Shown: positions 41,181 to 50,270, numbered from the stretch's first letter. The stretch is 64,000 nt of DNA from Actinoplanes solisilvae (GCF_003999975.1 NZ_RJAC01000001.1:434001-498000); one strand, 5' to 3'. The notes: generated from the letters alone by a model not told the origin. Made by a program: numbers and translations.

Positions 41181-44100
41181 TCACTGTTCGCCGGAACTCG
41201 GCGTCGGAGTGGGGTCAGGCGTCGGCGGCGGCGTGGTGGGTGGCGTCGTCGGCGGGGTGGTGGGCGGCGTCGTCGTCGGCTTCGTGGGCGTCTTGATGGG
41301 CGGACGCGTCGTCGGAGCCGTGGTCGGCCTGGTCGTGGCGGGGGCGGTCGTCGGCCGGGTGGTGCGAGTTGGATCGACGGTCGGGTCAACGGTCTGTGAC
41401 GGCGTGACTACAGTACCGCTCGGCGACGTCGAAACGCTCGGCTCGATCGAGGGATCGCTCAGCTCCGGATCGGACGGCAGCGGCTCCTCCGGCTCGGCAC
41501 TGCTCGACGCGGGCGGCTCGACCGGCACACCGTCGCCGCACGCGAGATCGCCCCCGGTGACCTTGCTGGGCTTGCCGTCCACAGCGACCGATCCACGCGA
41601 CACGGTGACCGCGGCGGGCTCGACCGAATACCAGGCCGGCCCGGTGCTGGTGACCTTGCTGGTGCTGCGCTCGATGGTCAGAGCAAGAGGCTCGTACGCT
41701 CCGCTGGTGCTGCCCGTGCCGGCGAGCATGCGGCCGCTCTGCAGCGAGATCGTCGCCCGCGGACTCTGATCGCGGCCGCCGCCGGTGCTGAGCTTGCCGA
41801 TGCCGGCCTTGGCGCCCGCGCAGAGCAGCGCGGTCGCCCCGCCCGGGAACGTCAGCGTGGCCGACGACCGGGACGTGACGGTGACCGTCTCGCCCTGATC
41901 GATGTAGCGCCGCGCACCGGCGGACAGATTGCTGGGGACGCCGTCGAGGGTCGCGGTGACCGGACCCGCCTCGACTACGAGCAACACCTTGTCGGCGGGC
42001 ATCTCAGCCCAGGCCGGGCCGGCTCGGAACGACAGTCCGGTCAGGACCAGAGCCACGGTCAGCACACCGGCGACCGACCAGGTGAGGCCGCGCTCGAAAC
42101 GACGGTCGGCCTCGGGGTTGCCGTCGCCCGTGGGCGGGCCGGGCGGCAGCGTGAGCGGCGGATAGGTGCCGCCGCCGGGAGCGCCCGGGCGCAGGGTGCC
42201 CTTCGCGGCGACGACCGGCATCGGCGAGCCGGGCCGGTGGGTGGCCCCGACCAGCGGCGGTACGTCGGACGCGTCGGGCAGGACCCAGAGGCGTACGGGG
42301 GTGATGGTCTGGGCGACCATGCCCGGGTTGCCGTCGCCGACCGGGCCGACCAGGGTGCCGCGGCGCAGCTCGACGCCGTCGGGCAGCGCGATCACGCCCG
42401 ACTCGACCACCACGGCGTGGGTCGGTCCGGGCAGAATCACCGGCGCGCCCGGGTCGAGGTCGACCGGGTGGGACGAGGCGATCAGGGCGAGCCGCTGGTC
42501 GACGGCGAGACCGGCGAGGGCGGGGGTGTCGGCGAACAGCGCCTCGGCCTCGGCGCGGTCGTGCGGTGGCGGACCGGGCAGCGGTCCGACCACAGTGGCC
42601 ACCGTGGCGGTCGGGATGGACAGCAGCGTGGTGCCGGCGGTGTGCCAGTCGAGCTGGGTGGCCCGGCCGGTGATCGCGTTGACCAGGCCGACGACGGCGC
42701 CGGGGCCGACGTGGTGGCGGATCGTTCCGGGCGGGTCACCCGGACGGCGGGCCTCGAGCGCGCCCTCGACGACGACGTAGACGGCCTCCTGCGCGCCGCC
42801 GGCCGCGACGATCTGGCGGCCGGTCGGCGGGTGCACCCAGCGGGCCCGCGACGCCAGGCCCTGCAGCGCCGGCTCGGGCAGACCGCCCAGCTCGGACGCC
42901 TGCAGTGCGGCCAGACGGCGCGGACTGTCGGCCTCGCGGTCGTTCTCGGCGCGCTTCAGCCGGGAGGTGGTCCACCAGCGCGTGAACCGGCCGAGCAGGA
43001 AATAGACGACCGGGGCGGCCAGGCCGAGCGTGACGGCGAACAGCAGCAGGACACCGAGCGGGCCGTCGTGCCAGAGCCCGGTGGCCAGGCCGGAGAGCCG
43101 GTCCTCCCAGATGCGGACGGCCACGTTGACGGCGACGGCGAGCCAGCAGAGGGCCAGGAAGCCGTAGAGGGCGACGAGACGCCCCTCGCGGTCGAGGTTG
43201 CCCCAGCGCGGCGGGCGGCCCCGCAACCGTCCGCTCACCCAGGCCAGCGCCCGGTTGCGGAGCTGCGGGAGCTCCAGCCAGTTCATCAGCAGATATTGCC
43301 CGTCGAGGGGCAGCAGCGGGCTGAGGTGGACGAAGGCGCTCAGGTAGCACAGGAAGGCGAGTTTGAAGGCCAGGTCGGCGCCCGAGGGGACGGCCAGGCC
43401 GGCGAGCTGGGCGACCCCGCCGAGCAGCAACGCGCTGACCGGGCCGACGCCGTAGACCAGCATGCGGGCCCGGCGGCCGGCCATCCAGACGTCGCTGGTG
43501 TCGACGAAGAGCGAGGGCAGTCCGAACCAGACGAGGAAGCCGGCGGCCGGCACCTCACGGCCGGCGCGCTTGGCCGCCATCGCCCGCGCATACTCCCGGA
43601 CGCCGACGACGACGGCGTTGAGTAGCACTAACGTGATCGCACCGGCCAGATAGGAGTCACCGGTGAGGAAGAGCGAGCGACTGCCCCGCGACCAGGTGAC
43701 CACGAAAAGACCGAGGCCGACCGCGGCGATCAGGACGGTGAGAACCGCGACGGCCTTGGTGAACAGCAACCGGCCACCGGCGCGGTAGAGGGCGGTCGCG
43801 AGACCGTCCACGTTGACCATCAGCATGCGACGACCGCGGGCGGCGGCCAGCAGCGAGTGGCCGACCCGCTCGGGCAGCGCCCGGCGCCGCAGCTCCTGCA
43901 GAGGGCGGAAGGCATCCATCGGCAGTTCGTCGAGCATGCGGTTGCCGGCCAGGTCGGCCACCACGCGGCGCACCTGGTCGGGGGCGAGGCGGCCGGCGAT
44001 GCGGGCGAACTCGGCGACGAGGCGGGCCACCGTGTGCTCGCCGTCCATCAGCAGTGCGAGCTCCCACTCGTCGAGAGTCAGCCGCAGATAGCTGGAACGG

Positions 44101-44321
44101 TCGCCGTCACTGGGCGAGCGCAGCATGATGTAGAGGCCGCCGCGAGCGTCGACGAGTTGGACGTATTCCACTCCGGCGCGCAGCACGGGGCGGGCACTGG
44201 TGGGATTGAGGCGGTCGACGACCGCTCCCCACAGCCCGGGGTCGGCCGGGCCGGACGGCTCTCCGGGTGCGCGACCCGCCAGCGCCTCCCAGACGTTCAT
44301 CCGGGTCTCGACGTACGTCAA
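41181..44321 (-). CDS. Pseudo-M50 metalloprotease scaffold fused to two cNMP-like domains
   Basis: 1046 residues, TTG 44321 with GAGAGG 7 bp upstream (an ATG at 44300 is the alternative). Order: N-terminal domain of the 'peptide zinc metalloprotease' family (45-150, LRAGVEYVQLVDARGGLYIML); M50-type membrane domain (170-450), matching the scaffold in GFLVWFGLPSLFVDTSDVWM and PLLPLDGQYLLMNWLELP (336-352). HEXXH is replaced by REYAR (242-246): both His zinc ligands become Arg, so it should not be an active protease. Two degenerate cNMP-binding domains follow (475-580, keeping GRATQ; 595-690). Then a Pro-rich linker, a membrane helix (746-764), a FecR-like external domain (775-930) and a Thr/Pro tail. 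Probably a membrane sensor or scaffold; function unknown. Confidence 0.85.
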   Translation of the reverse strand: MTYVETRMNVWEALAGRAPGEPSGPADPGLWGAVVDRLNPTSARPVLRAGVEYVQLVDARGGLYIMLRSPSDGDRSSYLRLTLDEWELALLMDGEHTVARLVAEFARIAGRLAPDQVRRVVADLAGNRMLDELPMDAFRPLQELRRRALPERVGHSLLAAARGRRMLMVNVDGLATALYRAGGRLLFTKAVAVLTVLIAAVGLGLFVVTWSRGSRSLFLTGDSYLAGAITLVLLNAVVVGVREYARAMAAKRAGREVPAAGFLVWFGLPSLFVDTSDVWMAGRRARMLVYGVGPVSALLLGGVAQLAGLAVPSGADLAFKLAFLCYLSAFVHLSPLLPLDGQYLLMNWLELPQLRNRALAWVSGRLRGRPPRWGNLDREGRLVALYGFLALCWLAVAVNVAVRIWEDRLSGLATGLWHDGPLGVLLLFAVTLGLAAPVVYFLLGRFTRWWTTSRLKRAENDREADSPRRLAALQASELGGLPEPALQGLASRARWVHPPTGRQIVAAGGAQEAVYVVVEGALEARRPGDPPGTIRHHVGPGAVVGLVNAITGRATQLDWHTAGTTLLSIPTATVATVVGPLPGPPPHDRAEAEALFADTPALAGLAVDQRLALIASSHPVDLDPGAPVILPGPTHAVVVESGVIALPDGVELRRGTLVGPVGDGNPGMVAQTITPVRLWVLPDASDVPPLVGATHRPGSPMPVVAAKGTLRPGAPGGGTYPPLTLPPGPPTGDGNPEADRRFERGLTWSVAGVLTVALVLTGLSFRAGPAWAEMPADKVLLVVEAGPVTATLDGVPSNLSAGARRYIDQGETVTVTSRSSATLTFPGGATALLCAGAKAGIGKLSTGGGRDQSPRATISLQSGRMLAGTGSTSGAYEPLALTIERSTSKVTSTGPAWYSVEPAAVTVSRGSVAVDGKPSKVTGGDLACGDGVPVEPPASSSAEPEEPLPSDPELSDPSIEPSVSTSPSGTVVTPSQTVDPTVDPTRTTRPTTAPATTRPTTAPTTRPPIKTPTKPTTTPPTTPPTTPPTTPPPTPDPTPTPSSGEQ

Positions 44322-44456
44322 CTGGTGCCTCTCACTGCTGGGGGAACCGCCGATGGCGAATGGCAGATTAGGCGGTCAGTGAGCACAATGGCGAGTCCCC
44401 GGTGCCGAAGAACCCCGTTTTCTCCCGATTTCGGCAAATAGCCCCGGACAAACGTA

Positions 44457-44497
44457 CGGCGGGTGGTGTGACAACCCCCTTGTCACACCACCCGCCG
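44457..44497 (-). terminator. Strong terminator after the HtrA gene
   Basis: Perfect 18-bp stem CGGCGGGTGGTGTGACAA/TTGTCACACCACCCGCCG with a CCCCC loop, 20 bp past the HtrA stop. It separates the protease operon from the pseudo-M50 gene. Confidence 0.88.
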
Positions 44498-44516
44498 CAC
44501 CGAAAGGGGCAAAGTT

Positions 44517-46226
44517 TTACTGAGCCTCGGCCAACGTGACCGTGACCTGCTTCTTCTCGCCGCCGCGGGTGAACTCGATCGTCATCTTCTGGCCGACCGC
44601 TCCGGACTGGACGGCCGCGATCAGGTCGTTGGCGTCGTTGATGTTCTTGCCGTCGGCCGAGGTGATCACGTCGCCCTGCTGGAGGCCGGCCTTGGCCGCG
44701 GCGCTGCTGGGCGTGACCTGGCTGACCAGGGCGCCGCCGTTCTCCGCCTCGGCCACGCCGACGCCGAGCGCCGGGTGGCTGACCTTCTTACCGGCCATCA
44801 GGTCGTCGGCCACCTGGCGGGCCTTGTCGCTCGGGATGGCGAAGCCCAGACCGATGTTGCCCGAGCTGCCGCCCTGGGTGGCGATCGCCGAGTTGATGCC
44901 GATGACCTCGCTGTTGACGTTGACCAGGGCGCCGCCGGAGTTGCCCGGGTTGATCGGCGCGTCGGTCTGCAGCAGGCCGGACATCGAGGTGGTCGAGCCC
45001 TGCTGTTGCTGCTGCTGACCGCCGAACGGGCTCTGCTGGTTGTCCTCACCGCCGGACTGGATGGTGCGGTCCTTCGCGCTGATGATGCCGGCGGTGACCG
45101 AGCCTTCCAGGCCGAGCGGGCTGCCGATCGCCAGCACCGTGTCGCCGACCTGCACCTTGGCGCTGCTGCCGAAGGTAGCGGCCTTGAGGTTCGACAGGCC
45201 CGACGTCTTGACCACGGCGAGGTCGGTGCGCGGGTCGGTGCCGACGATCTTGGCGTCGGCCTTGTTGCCGTCGGCGAAGATCACCGTGACGTTGCTGCCC
45301 TGCGCGGTGGAGACCACGTGGTTGTTGGTGACGATGTAGCCGTCGGCGGAGATCACCACGCCGGAGCCCTCACCGCTGCCCGTGGTGATCGACACGACGC
45401 TGTCCTGCACGGCGGCGGCGATCTGGGCCAGCGACGAACGGTCGACCACACGGGAGACCGACGAGTTGCCGGTCTGCACCGAGGGCGACCGGCCGCCGTC
45501 GTCGAAGGCGAGCGCGGTCGCGGCGCCGACGCCACCCGCGCCGAGCGCGATCAGCACGGCGGCCGCGCCGGCCAGGAAGATCTTGCGGCCGCGGCCGTTG
45601 CCCCGCGGCTGCTGGTCGACGGACTGAGCCCACACGGGCTGCCCGTCGGAGCCCGGAGCCCAGCCCGGCTGGCCCCCGGCGCCCGGCGACCAGGCCTGGC
45701 CCTCGCCCCAGGCCTGACCCTCGGCGCCGGCGAGCGGCTGGGTCTGCGTCGTGCCACCGAGTGGCTGGGTCGGGGTCGTGCCGCCGAGCGGCTGGGCCGG
45801 CGGTGTGCCGGGCGCCCAGGCGCTGGCGTAACCCGGCTGGTAGGTGGGCTGCTGCGGGTAACCCGGCTGAGCCTGCTGGCCGTAACCCGGGTGCTGGGGC
45901 TGCTGATAGCCCGCGTGTTGCCAGGGGGACGGTTGCTGCCACTGAGGCGCGCCCGACTGGGGGATGCCGGACTGGGGGACGCCCGACTGGGGGATCGCGG
46001 ACTGCGGCGCGGCTGACGGAACACCCGACGGGGGAACAACACCCGGCTGGGCCGCGGCGGGGTGGGGAGCCTCCGGCGCCGGCCGGCCCCACTGCGGGGC
46101 GGCGGGCGCGGCCGGCGGCGGAACAGCGGGCTGCGCGGCGGTCGGCTGCTCAGACTGTCCCCGGTCCGGGCTGCTGCTCTCCGTGGAGGCGTCCGCGGGT
46201 CGCGGGTCGGTCTCGTTCTCGTTCAT
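44517..46226 (-). CDS. HtrA/DegP-family serine protease with PDZ domain (PepD-like)
   Basis: 569 residues. A ~210-residue Pro/Gln/Gly-rich cytoplasmic N terminus carries PQSG and TPTQPLGG repeats. One membrane helix follows (about 215-238), placing the protease outside. The S1C domain has His303 in NNHVVS, Asp335 in RTDLAVVK and Ser430 in PGNSGGALVN. The PDZ domain occupies the C-terminal ~90 residues (GVGVAEAENGGALV onwards). ATG 46226 is chosen because the AAGG element is then 8 bp upstream. It is last in a response regulator-kinase-protease unit, like mprA-mprB-pepD of mycobacteria. Confidence 0.92.
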   Translation of the reverse strand: MNENETDPRPADASTESSSPDRGQSEQPTAAQPAVPPPAAPAAPQWGRPAPEAPHPAAAQPGVVPPSGVPSAAPQSAIPQSGVPQSGIPQSGAPQWQQPSPWQHAGYQQPQHPGYGQQAQPGYPQQPTYQPGYASAWAPGTPPAQPLGGTTPTQPLGGTTQTQPLAGAEGQAWGEGQAWSPGAGGQPGWAPGSDGQPVWAQSVDQQPRGNGRGRKIFLAGAAAVLIALGAGGVGAATALAFDDGGRSPSVQTGNSSVSRVVDRSSLAQIAAAVQDSVVSITTGSGEGSGVVISADGYIVTNNHVVSTAQGSNVTVIFADGNKADAKIVGTDPRTDLAVVKTSGLSNLKAATFGSSAKVQVGDTVLAIGSPLGLEGSVTAGIISAKDRTIQSGGEDNQQSPFGGQQQQQQGSTTSMSGLLQTDAPINPGNSGGALVNVNSEVIGINSAIATQGGSSGNIGLGFAIPSDKARQVADDLMAGKKVSHPALGVGVAEAENGGALVSQVTPSSAAAKAGLQQGDVITSADGKNINDANDLIAAVQSGAVGQKMTIEFTRGGEKKQVTVTLAEAQ

Positions 46227-46265
46227 GCCCACAACCTTGCCCCGTCGCGCTCGGTCAGACCTGTG

Positions 46266-47846
46266 CTAGCCCTGGATGTTTTCTGAGAACCCTTTGTCCG
46301 GGTTCAACGTGGGCAGAGTGACCTTGAAGGTCGCCCCCTCGCCGCGTTCGCTGATCACCTCGACGGTTCCCTGGTGCGACCTGACGATAGCCGCCACGAT
46401 CGCCAGCCCGAGCCCCGTGCCGGTCGCCGCCCGGTCGGTGCGCCGGGTGCGGGCCTCGTCGGCACGGTAGAACCGCTCGAAGACGTGTGCCTTCTGCTGG
46501 GGCGTGAGGCCCGGCCCGGTGTCCGACACCTCGATCACCGCCCGGTCGCCCGGCTCGGCATAGAGCCGCAGCGAGACGGTGGCCTCGGGCGGGGTGTGCA
46601 CCAGCGCGTTGGTCATCAGGTTGCCGATCACCTGCCGTAGACGGGCGTCGTCGCCGTAGGCCACGAGCCGGTCGGGGTGGTCGCGGACCTCGAGCTCGAT
46701 GGTGCGCTCGGGAGCCATCGCCTCGGCGGCCTGCACCGCGTCGAGAGCGAGCACGGGCAACTCGACCGGGCCGAGAGTGAGCGGGCGTTCCCGGTCGAGC
46801 CGGGCCAGCAGCAGCAGGTCCTCGACGAGCAGGCCCATGCGAGCGGCCTCGTCCTCGATGCGGCGCACCAGCTTGGCGACGTCTTCCGGGTCGGTCACGG
46901 CGCCCTGGCGATAGAGCTCGGCGAAGCCGCGGATGGTCGTCAGCGGGGTGCGCAGTTCGTGGGACGCGTCGGCCACGAACTGCCGCATCTTGCCCTCGGA
47001 CCGCACCGCGCGGGCCTCGGAGAGCTGGGCGGCGTCGGCCGCCTCGACGGCCGAGGCCTCGGCCGCGCGGGCCGCCGCCTCGGACTGTTCCCGCGCGCTG
47101 AACGCGGCCTCGATCTGGGCCAGCATCGCGTTGAGGGCACGCGCCAGCCGGCCCAGTTCCGTAGTGGGTTCACCGCCGTGCGGTTCGGGGTCGGGCACGC
47201 GCTGGGTGAGGTCGCCGGCCGCGATGGCGGCGGCGGTTCGCTCGATCTGTAACAGCGGCACCAGGCTCTGCCGCACGATCGCGGCGCCGATGGAGGCGAG
47301 CGCGATCAGCACGCCGATGCCGACGAGCAGGTCGACCCAGACCATCTGGTTGACCGCCAGGCCGATCACCGACAGCTTCTCGGCGACCTGGATGACCTGG
47401 GTGTTCTGGTCGACGACGATCACCACACGCCAGTGCACGTTGCCGTTGGGCGAGCGCACCGTGTAGGGCTCGCCGAGCACGGCGTTGACCTCGTCGAGGC
47501 CCTTGACCAGGGGCGGGAAGTCTTCCGGACCGAGCGAGTCATCGCCCACGAACGGCTTGTCGGAACGCACGCCCCAGATCGACGAGGTCGACACGTAGAA
47601 ATCGCCCGGGACCGTGACCTCGGTGTTGTACCTGGCCTGGGCGATGGTCTGCGCGTAGGCCTTGAGGGAGGAGTCGACCCGGTCGAGCAGGTAGTTGTGC
47701 AACGCATAGGTGCTGGCCGCGCTGATCGCGGTGAGCGCGGCGAAGACCAGCACCAGGACCGCTGCCACCAGCTTGATCCGCAGCGACACCTGACGCAGGC
47801 TGGGCTGCGGCGGGATCGAGTTGCGGACCCGCTCGGTGAGCGTCAC
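46266..47846 (-). CDS. Sensor histidine kinase with HAMP domain
   Basis: 526 residues, GTG start. Two membrane helices (about 25-48 and 168-190) frame an extracytoplasmic sensor of ~115 residues. HAMP domain near 190-240, a short coiled-coil-like Ala/Glu linker, then HisKA with His296 in ASHELRTPL. The HATPase_c domain has the N-box NLMTNALVH, the G1 box DTGPGL and the G2 box GTGLGLAIV. The gene starts 8 bp after the response-regulator stop. Its product phosphorylates that regulator in response to envelope stress or an unknown signal. Confidence 0.92.
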   Translation of the reverse strand: MTLTERVRNSIPPQPSLRQVSLRIKLVAAVLVLVFAALTAISAASTYALHNYLLDRVDSSLKAYAQTIAQARYNTEVTVPGDFYVSTSSIWGVRSDKPFVGDDSLGPEDFPPLVKGLDEVNAVLGEPYTVRSPNGNVHWRVVIVVDQNTQVIQVAEKLSVIGLAVNQMVWVDLLVGIGVLIALASIGAAIVRQSLVPLLQIERTAAAIAAGDLTQRVPDPEPHGGEPTTELGRLARALNAMLAQIEAAFSAREQSEAAARAAEASAVEAADAAQLSEARAVRSEGKMRQFVADASHELRTPLTTIRGFAELYRQGAVTDPEDVAKLVRRIEDEAARMGLLVEDLLLLARLDRERPLTLGPVELPVLALDAVQAAEAMAPERTIELEVRDHPDRLVAYGDDARLRQVIGNLMTNALVHTPPEATVSLRLYAEPGDRAVIEVSDTGPGLTPQQKAHVFERFYRADEARTRRTDRAATGTGLGLAIVAAIVRSHQGTVEVISERGEGATFKVTLPTLNPDKGFSENIQG

Positions 47847-47854
47847 GGCGGGGC

Positions 47855-48577
47855 TCAGACCGCGGGTTTGCGAAGCACGTAGCCCACGCCGCGCAGGGTA
47901 TGGATCAGGCGAGGCTGCACGTTGTCGACCTTGCGGCGCAGGTAGGAGATGTAGGACTCCACGATGTTGTCGTCACCGCGGAAATCGTACTTCCACACGT
48001 GGTCGAGGATCTGCGCCTTGGAGAGCACCCGGTTGGCGTTGAGCATGAGGTAGCGCAGGAGCTTGAACTCGGTCGGCGAGAGCTGGACCCGCTGACCGGC
48101 CCGGTAGACCTCGTGGGTCTCCTCGTCGAGCTCGAGGTCGGCGAAGACCAGGCGCGACGGCTCGTCGTCGCCCTGCGTGGTGCGGCGCAGCACCGCCCGG
48201 ATGCGGGCGGTGAGCTCCTCGAGGCTGAACGGCTTGGTGACGTAGTCGTCGCCGCCCAGGGTGAGACCGCGGATCTTGTCGTCGGTGCCGTCGCGGGCGG
48301 TCAGGAAGACCACCGGGGTGCGCTGGCCCCCCTCGCGCATGAGCCGGATGACCTCGAAACCGTCGAGGTCGGGCAGCATGACGTCGAGAACGACGAGGTC
48401 AGGGGTGGTGTTTTTCGCCGCGCTGACCGCCGCGCTGCCGCTCGTCGCGGTGCTCACGTCGAAGCCGGCGAAGCGAAGACTGGCGGAGAGCAGCTCGAGG
48501 ATGTTCGCGTCGTCCTCGACGACGAGCAGTTTCGCCTCGCTCTGCTTGGGCTGGGTCTGGGCGGCCATGCGGCCCAT
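47855..48577 (-). CDS. PhoP-like OmpR-family response regulator
   Basis: 240 residues. Receiver domain with Asp22/Asp23, phospho-Asp65 in VVLDVMLPD, Thr in FLTARD and Lys in TKPFSLEEL. The winged-helix C-terminal domain LSPTEFKLLRYLMLNANRVL, then LDHVWKYDF and YLRRKVDN, is closest in wording to mycobacterial PhoP. There is no Shine-Dalgarno before ATG 48577 or the nearby ATG 48568. It heads the regulator-kinase-HtrA operon. A 7-bp direct repeat with a 4-bp spacer lies 36 bp upstream. Confidence 0.93.
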   Translation of the reverse strand: MGRMAAQTQPKQSEAKLLVVEDDANILELLSASLRFAGFDVSTATSGSAAVSAAKNTTPDLVVLDVMLPDLDGFEVIRLMREGGQRTPVVFLTARDGTDDKIRGLTLGGDDYVTKPFSLEELTARIRAVLRRTTQGDDEPSRLVFADLELDEETHEVYRAGQRVQLSPTEFKLLRYLMLNANRVLSKAQILDHVWKYDFRGDDNIVESYISYLRRKVDNVQPRLIHTLRGVGYVLRKPAV

Positions 48578-48612
48578 TGTTTATCAGTCCGCTGCAGCTT
48601 GCCTGCATGGAA

Positions 48613-48631
48613 GCTGAAAGTTCTCTGTAAG
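48613..48631 (-). promoter_or_regulatory. PhoP-box-like direct repeat
   Basis: On the minus strand: TTACAGA-GAAC-TTTCAGC, two 7-mers with a 4-bp spacer (11-bp period). This matches the layout and partly the sequence of the mycobacterial PhoP consensus (TCACAGC, N4, TCACAGC). It sits in the 70-bp gap before the regulator gene, so autoregulation is likely. Confidence 0.65.
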
Positions 48632-48647
48632 CTCACACACTCCGAGC

Positions 48648-49415
48648 TCAGGCGGCCAGACGATACCCGGAGACTCCCATCGACGACTGGGCCGCGCGGG
48701 CCAGCATCCGGCGGTCGGCGCCGGAGGCGGGCCGCAGCGCGGGGGCGGTCACGAGGGTAACCGTCAGCGACCGTAGCGCGGCCACTCGGCGTACGGAATC
48801 AAGCAGGGTGTCGTCGCCGATGAAGGCGACCGCCGTCGAGTCGTAGCGGATCGAGGCCGGCACCACCGGAGCGCCCGCGTCGATAGCCGCCTGGAACAGC
48901 GCCGGCCGGAAGCGGCCCTGGTTGACGCCGCAGAACGTGGTGCCCTCGGGGAACGCGGCGACCGTGCGGCCCGCCCTCAGTGCCTCGGCCACCTCAGCGA
49001 CCGTCGTTGGCAGCGTCTTCGGGCGCGAACGCTCGATGAAGATCGTGCCGGAGAGCCCGGCCAGCGACCCGATGCCCGGCCACGAGCCGACCTCGCCCTT
49101 GGCCACCAGCCGCACCGGCGAGACCGCCATCAGCACCAGGATGTCCAGCCAGGAGACGTGGTTGGCGACGAGCAGACTGCCCGGCCGCATCGCCGGGCCC
49201 TTGCGCTCGACCCGGATGCCGAGAACGGCGAGCATCGTGCGGGCCAGACCACGCAGGGCGACGCCCCGCAGCACAAGAGCCAGAAGCAGACCCCCGACGA
49301 GTACGACCCCGAGCGTGACCATGCGCAGGGCGGTGATCCCGGGGGCGGCGTGGCGGTCGGCGCCGTCGCGGCAATGGTCGCCGCAGTCCGACACCGGCTG
49401 CCAGAGCCCGGTCAT
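48648..49415 (-). CDS. OlsA/PlsC-like lysolipid O-acyltransferase
   Basis: 255 residues. An N-terminal membrane helix (about 32-52) precedes the acyltransferase domain: NHVSWLD with His86 and Asp91, then GTIFIERSR (motif II) and FPEGTT at 155-160 (motif III). VVPASIRYDS follows. The start overlaps the OlsB-like gene by 4 bp (ATGA), the usual organisation of ornithine-lipid synthesis, where OlsA adds the second acyl chain to lyso-ornithine lipid. A role in glycerophospholipid synthesis alone cannot be excluded. Confidence 0.82.
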   Translation of the reverse strand: MTGLWQPVSDCGDHCRDGADRHAAPGITALRMVTLGVVLVGGLLLALVLRGVALRGLARTMLAVLGIRVERKGPAMRPGSLLVANHVSWLDILVLMAVSPVRLVAKGEVGSWPGIGSLAGLSGTIFIERSRPKTLPTTVAEVAEALRAGRTVAAFPEGTTFCGVNQGRFRPALFQAAIDAGAPVVPASIRYDSTAVAFIGDDTLLDSVRRVAALRSLTVTLVTAPALRPASGADRRMLARAAQSSMGVSGYRLAA

Positions 49416-50176
49416 CGGGTGGCCCCCAGGAAGTGCCGGCGGTAGCGCGGGTCGAGCCGGTCCATCGAGAACAGCACGTAGAAGTCGGCGCAGTTGAAGT
49501 CCGGGTCGAACGCGGGCCGTCCGCAGACCCAGCTGCCCAGCCGCAGATAGCCCTTGAGCAGCGCGGGTGGCTGCGTCTTGGGGTCTCCGACCAGGTCGGT
49601 GCCGGCCAGCCAGTCGCGCCGCGGAGTGACCCGCAGGGTGGGCGGCGACAGGTGCTTGGCCTGCACGCGGGCCCAGACGCCGGCCGCGGTCGCGCCGCCG
49701 TCGTCGAGCGGCACCGAGGCGCAGCCGCCGAGCCAGCGCAGGTTGTTCAGGTGCATGTAGCGGGCGATGCCGGCCCACATCAGGTTGATCACCGAGCCGG
49801 TGCGGTGGTCCGGGTGCACGCACGAGCGCCCGGTCTCGACGAGCTGGTCACGCAGGGGGCTCAGCGCGCTCAGGTCGAACTCGCCGTCGCCGTAGCGGCG
49901 GCCGGCCCGGTCGGCGGCGCGGGGAGGAAGCATCCGGTAGGTGCCGACCACGTCGCCGGTCGCGTCGTCGCGCACGATCAGGTGGTCGCAGTAGTCGTCG
50001 AACTCGTCGGCGTCACGGCCGTCGGCGGTGGCGCCGGTGAGTGTGGCGCCCATCTCGGCGGCGAAGACGTCGTGGCGCAGCCGCTGGGCGGCGGCCACCT
50101 GGCTCTGGTCGTCGGCGATCAGAAGCGTGTAGCCGCTGGTCCCGGTGGGGGCGGCGGCGGTCAGAAGAACAGCCAT
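49412..50176 (-). CDS. OlsB-like GNAT N-acyltransferase (ornithine lipid synthesis)
   Basis: 254 residues from ATG 50176. LLIADDQSQVAAAQRLRHDVFAAEMG begins a GNAT domain of the OlsB/hemolysin-like family. GTYRMLPPRAADRAGRRYGDGEFDLSAL and ETGRSCVHPDHRTGSVINLMWAGIARYM carry the conserved Arg/Cys/His residues. The C-terminal NCADFYVLFSMDRLDPRYRRHFLG is diagnostic. OlsB moves a 3-hydroxyacyl chain from ACP to ornithine. Coupled to the OlsA-like gene. No Shine-Dalgarno is seen. Confidence 0.8.
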   Translation of the reverse strand: MAVLLTAAAPTGTSGYTLLIADDQSQVAAAQRLRHDVFAAEMGATLTGATADGRDADEFDDYCDHLIVRDDATGDVVGTYRMLPPRAADRAGRRYGDGEFDLSALSPLRDQLVETGRSCVHPDHRTGSVINLMWAGIARYMHLNNLRWLGGCASVPLDDGGATAAGVWARVQAKHLSPPTLRVTPRRDWLAGTDLVGDPKTQPPALLKGYLRLGSWVCGRPAFDPDFNCADFYVLFSMDRLDPRYRRHFLGATR

Positions 50177-50270
50177 GTGATGTGTGTAAGCGCGACACCT
50201 GCCGATGGAATGTCGCGTCAGGTGGCGAAGCATGTCCACAAAATGAACGCCTTGTGCGAGCCTTCCACGC

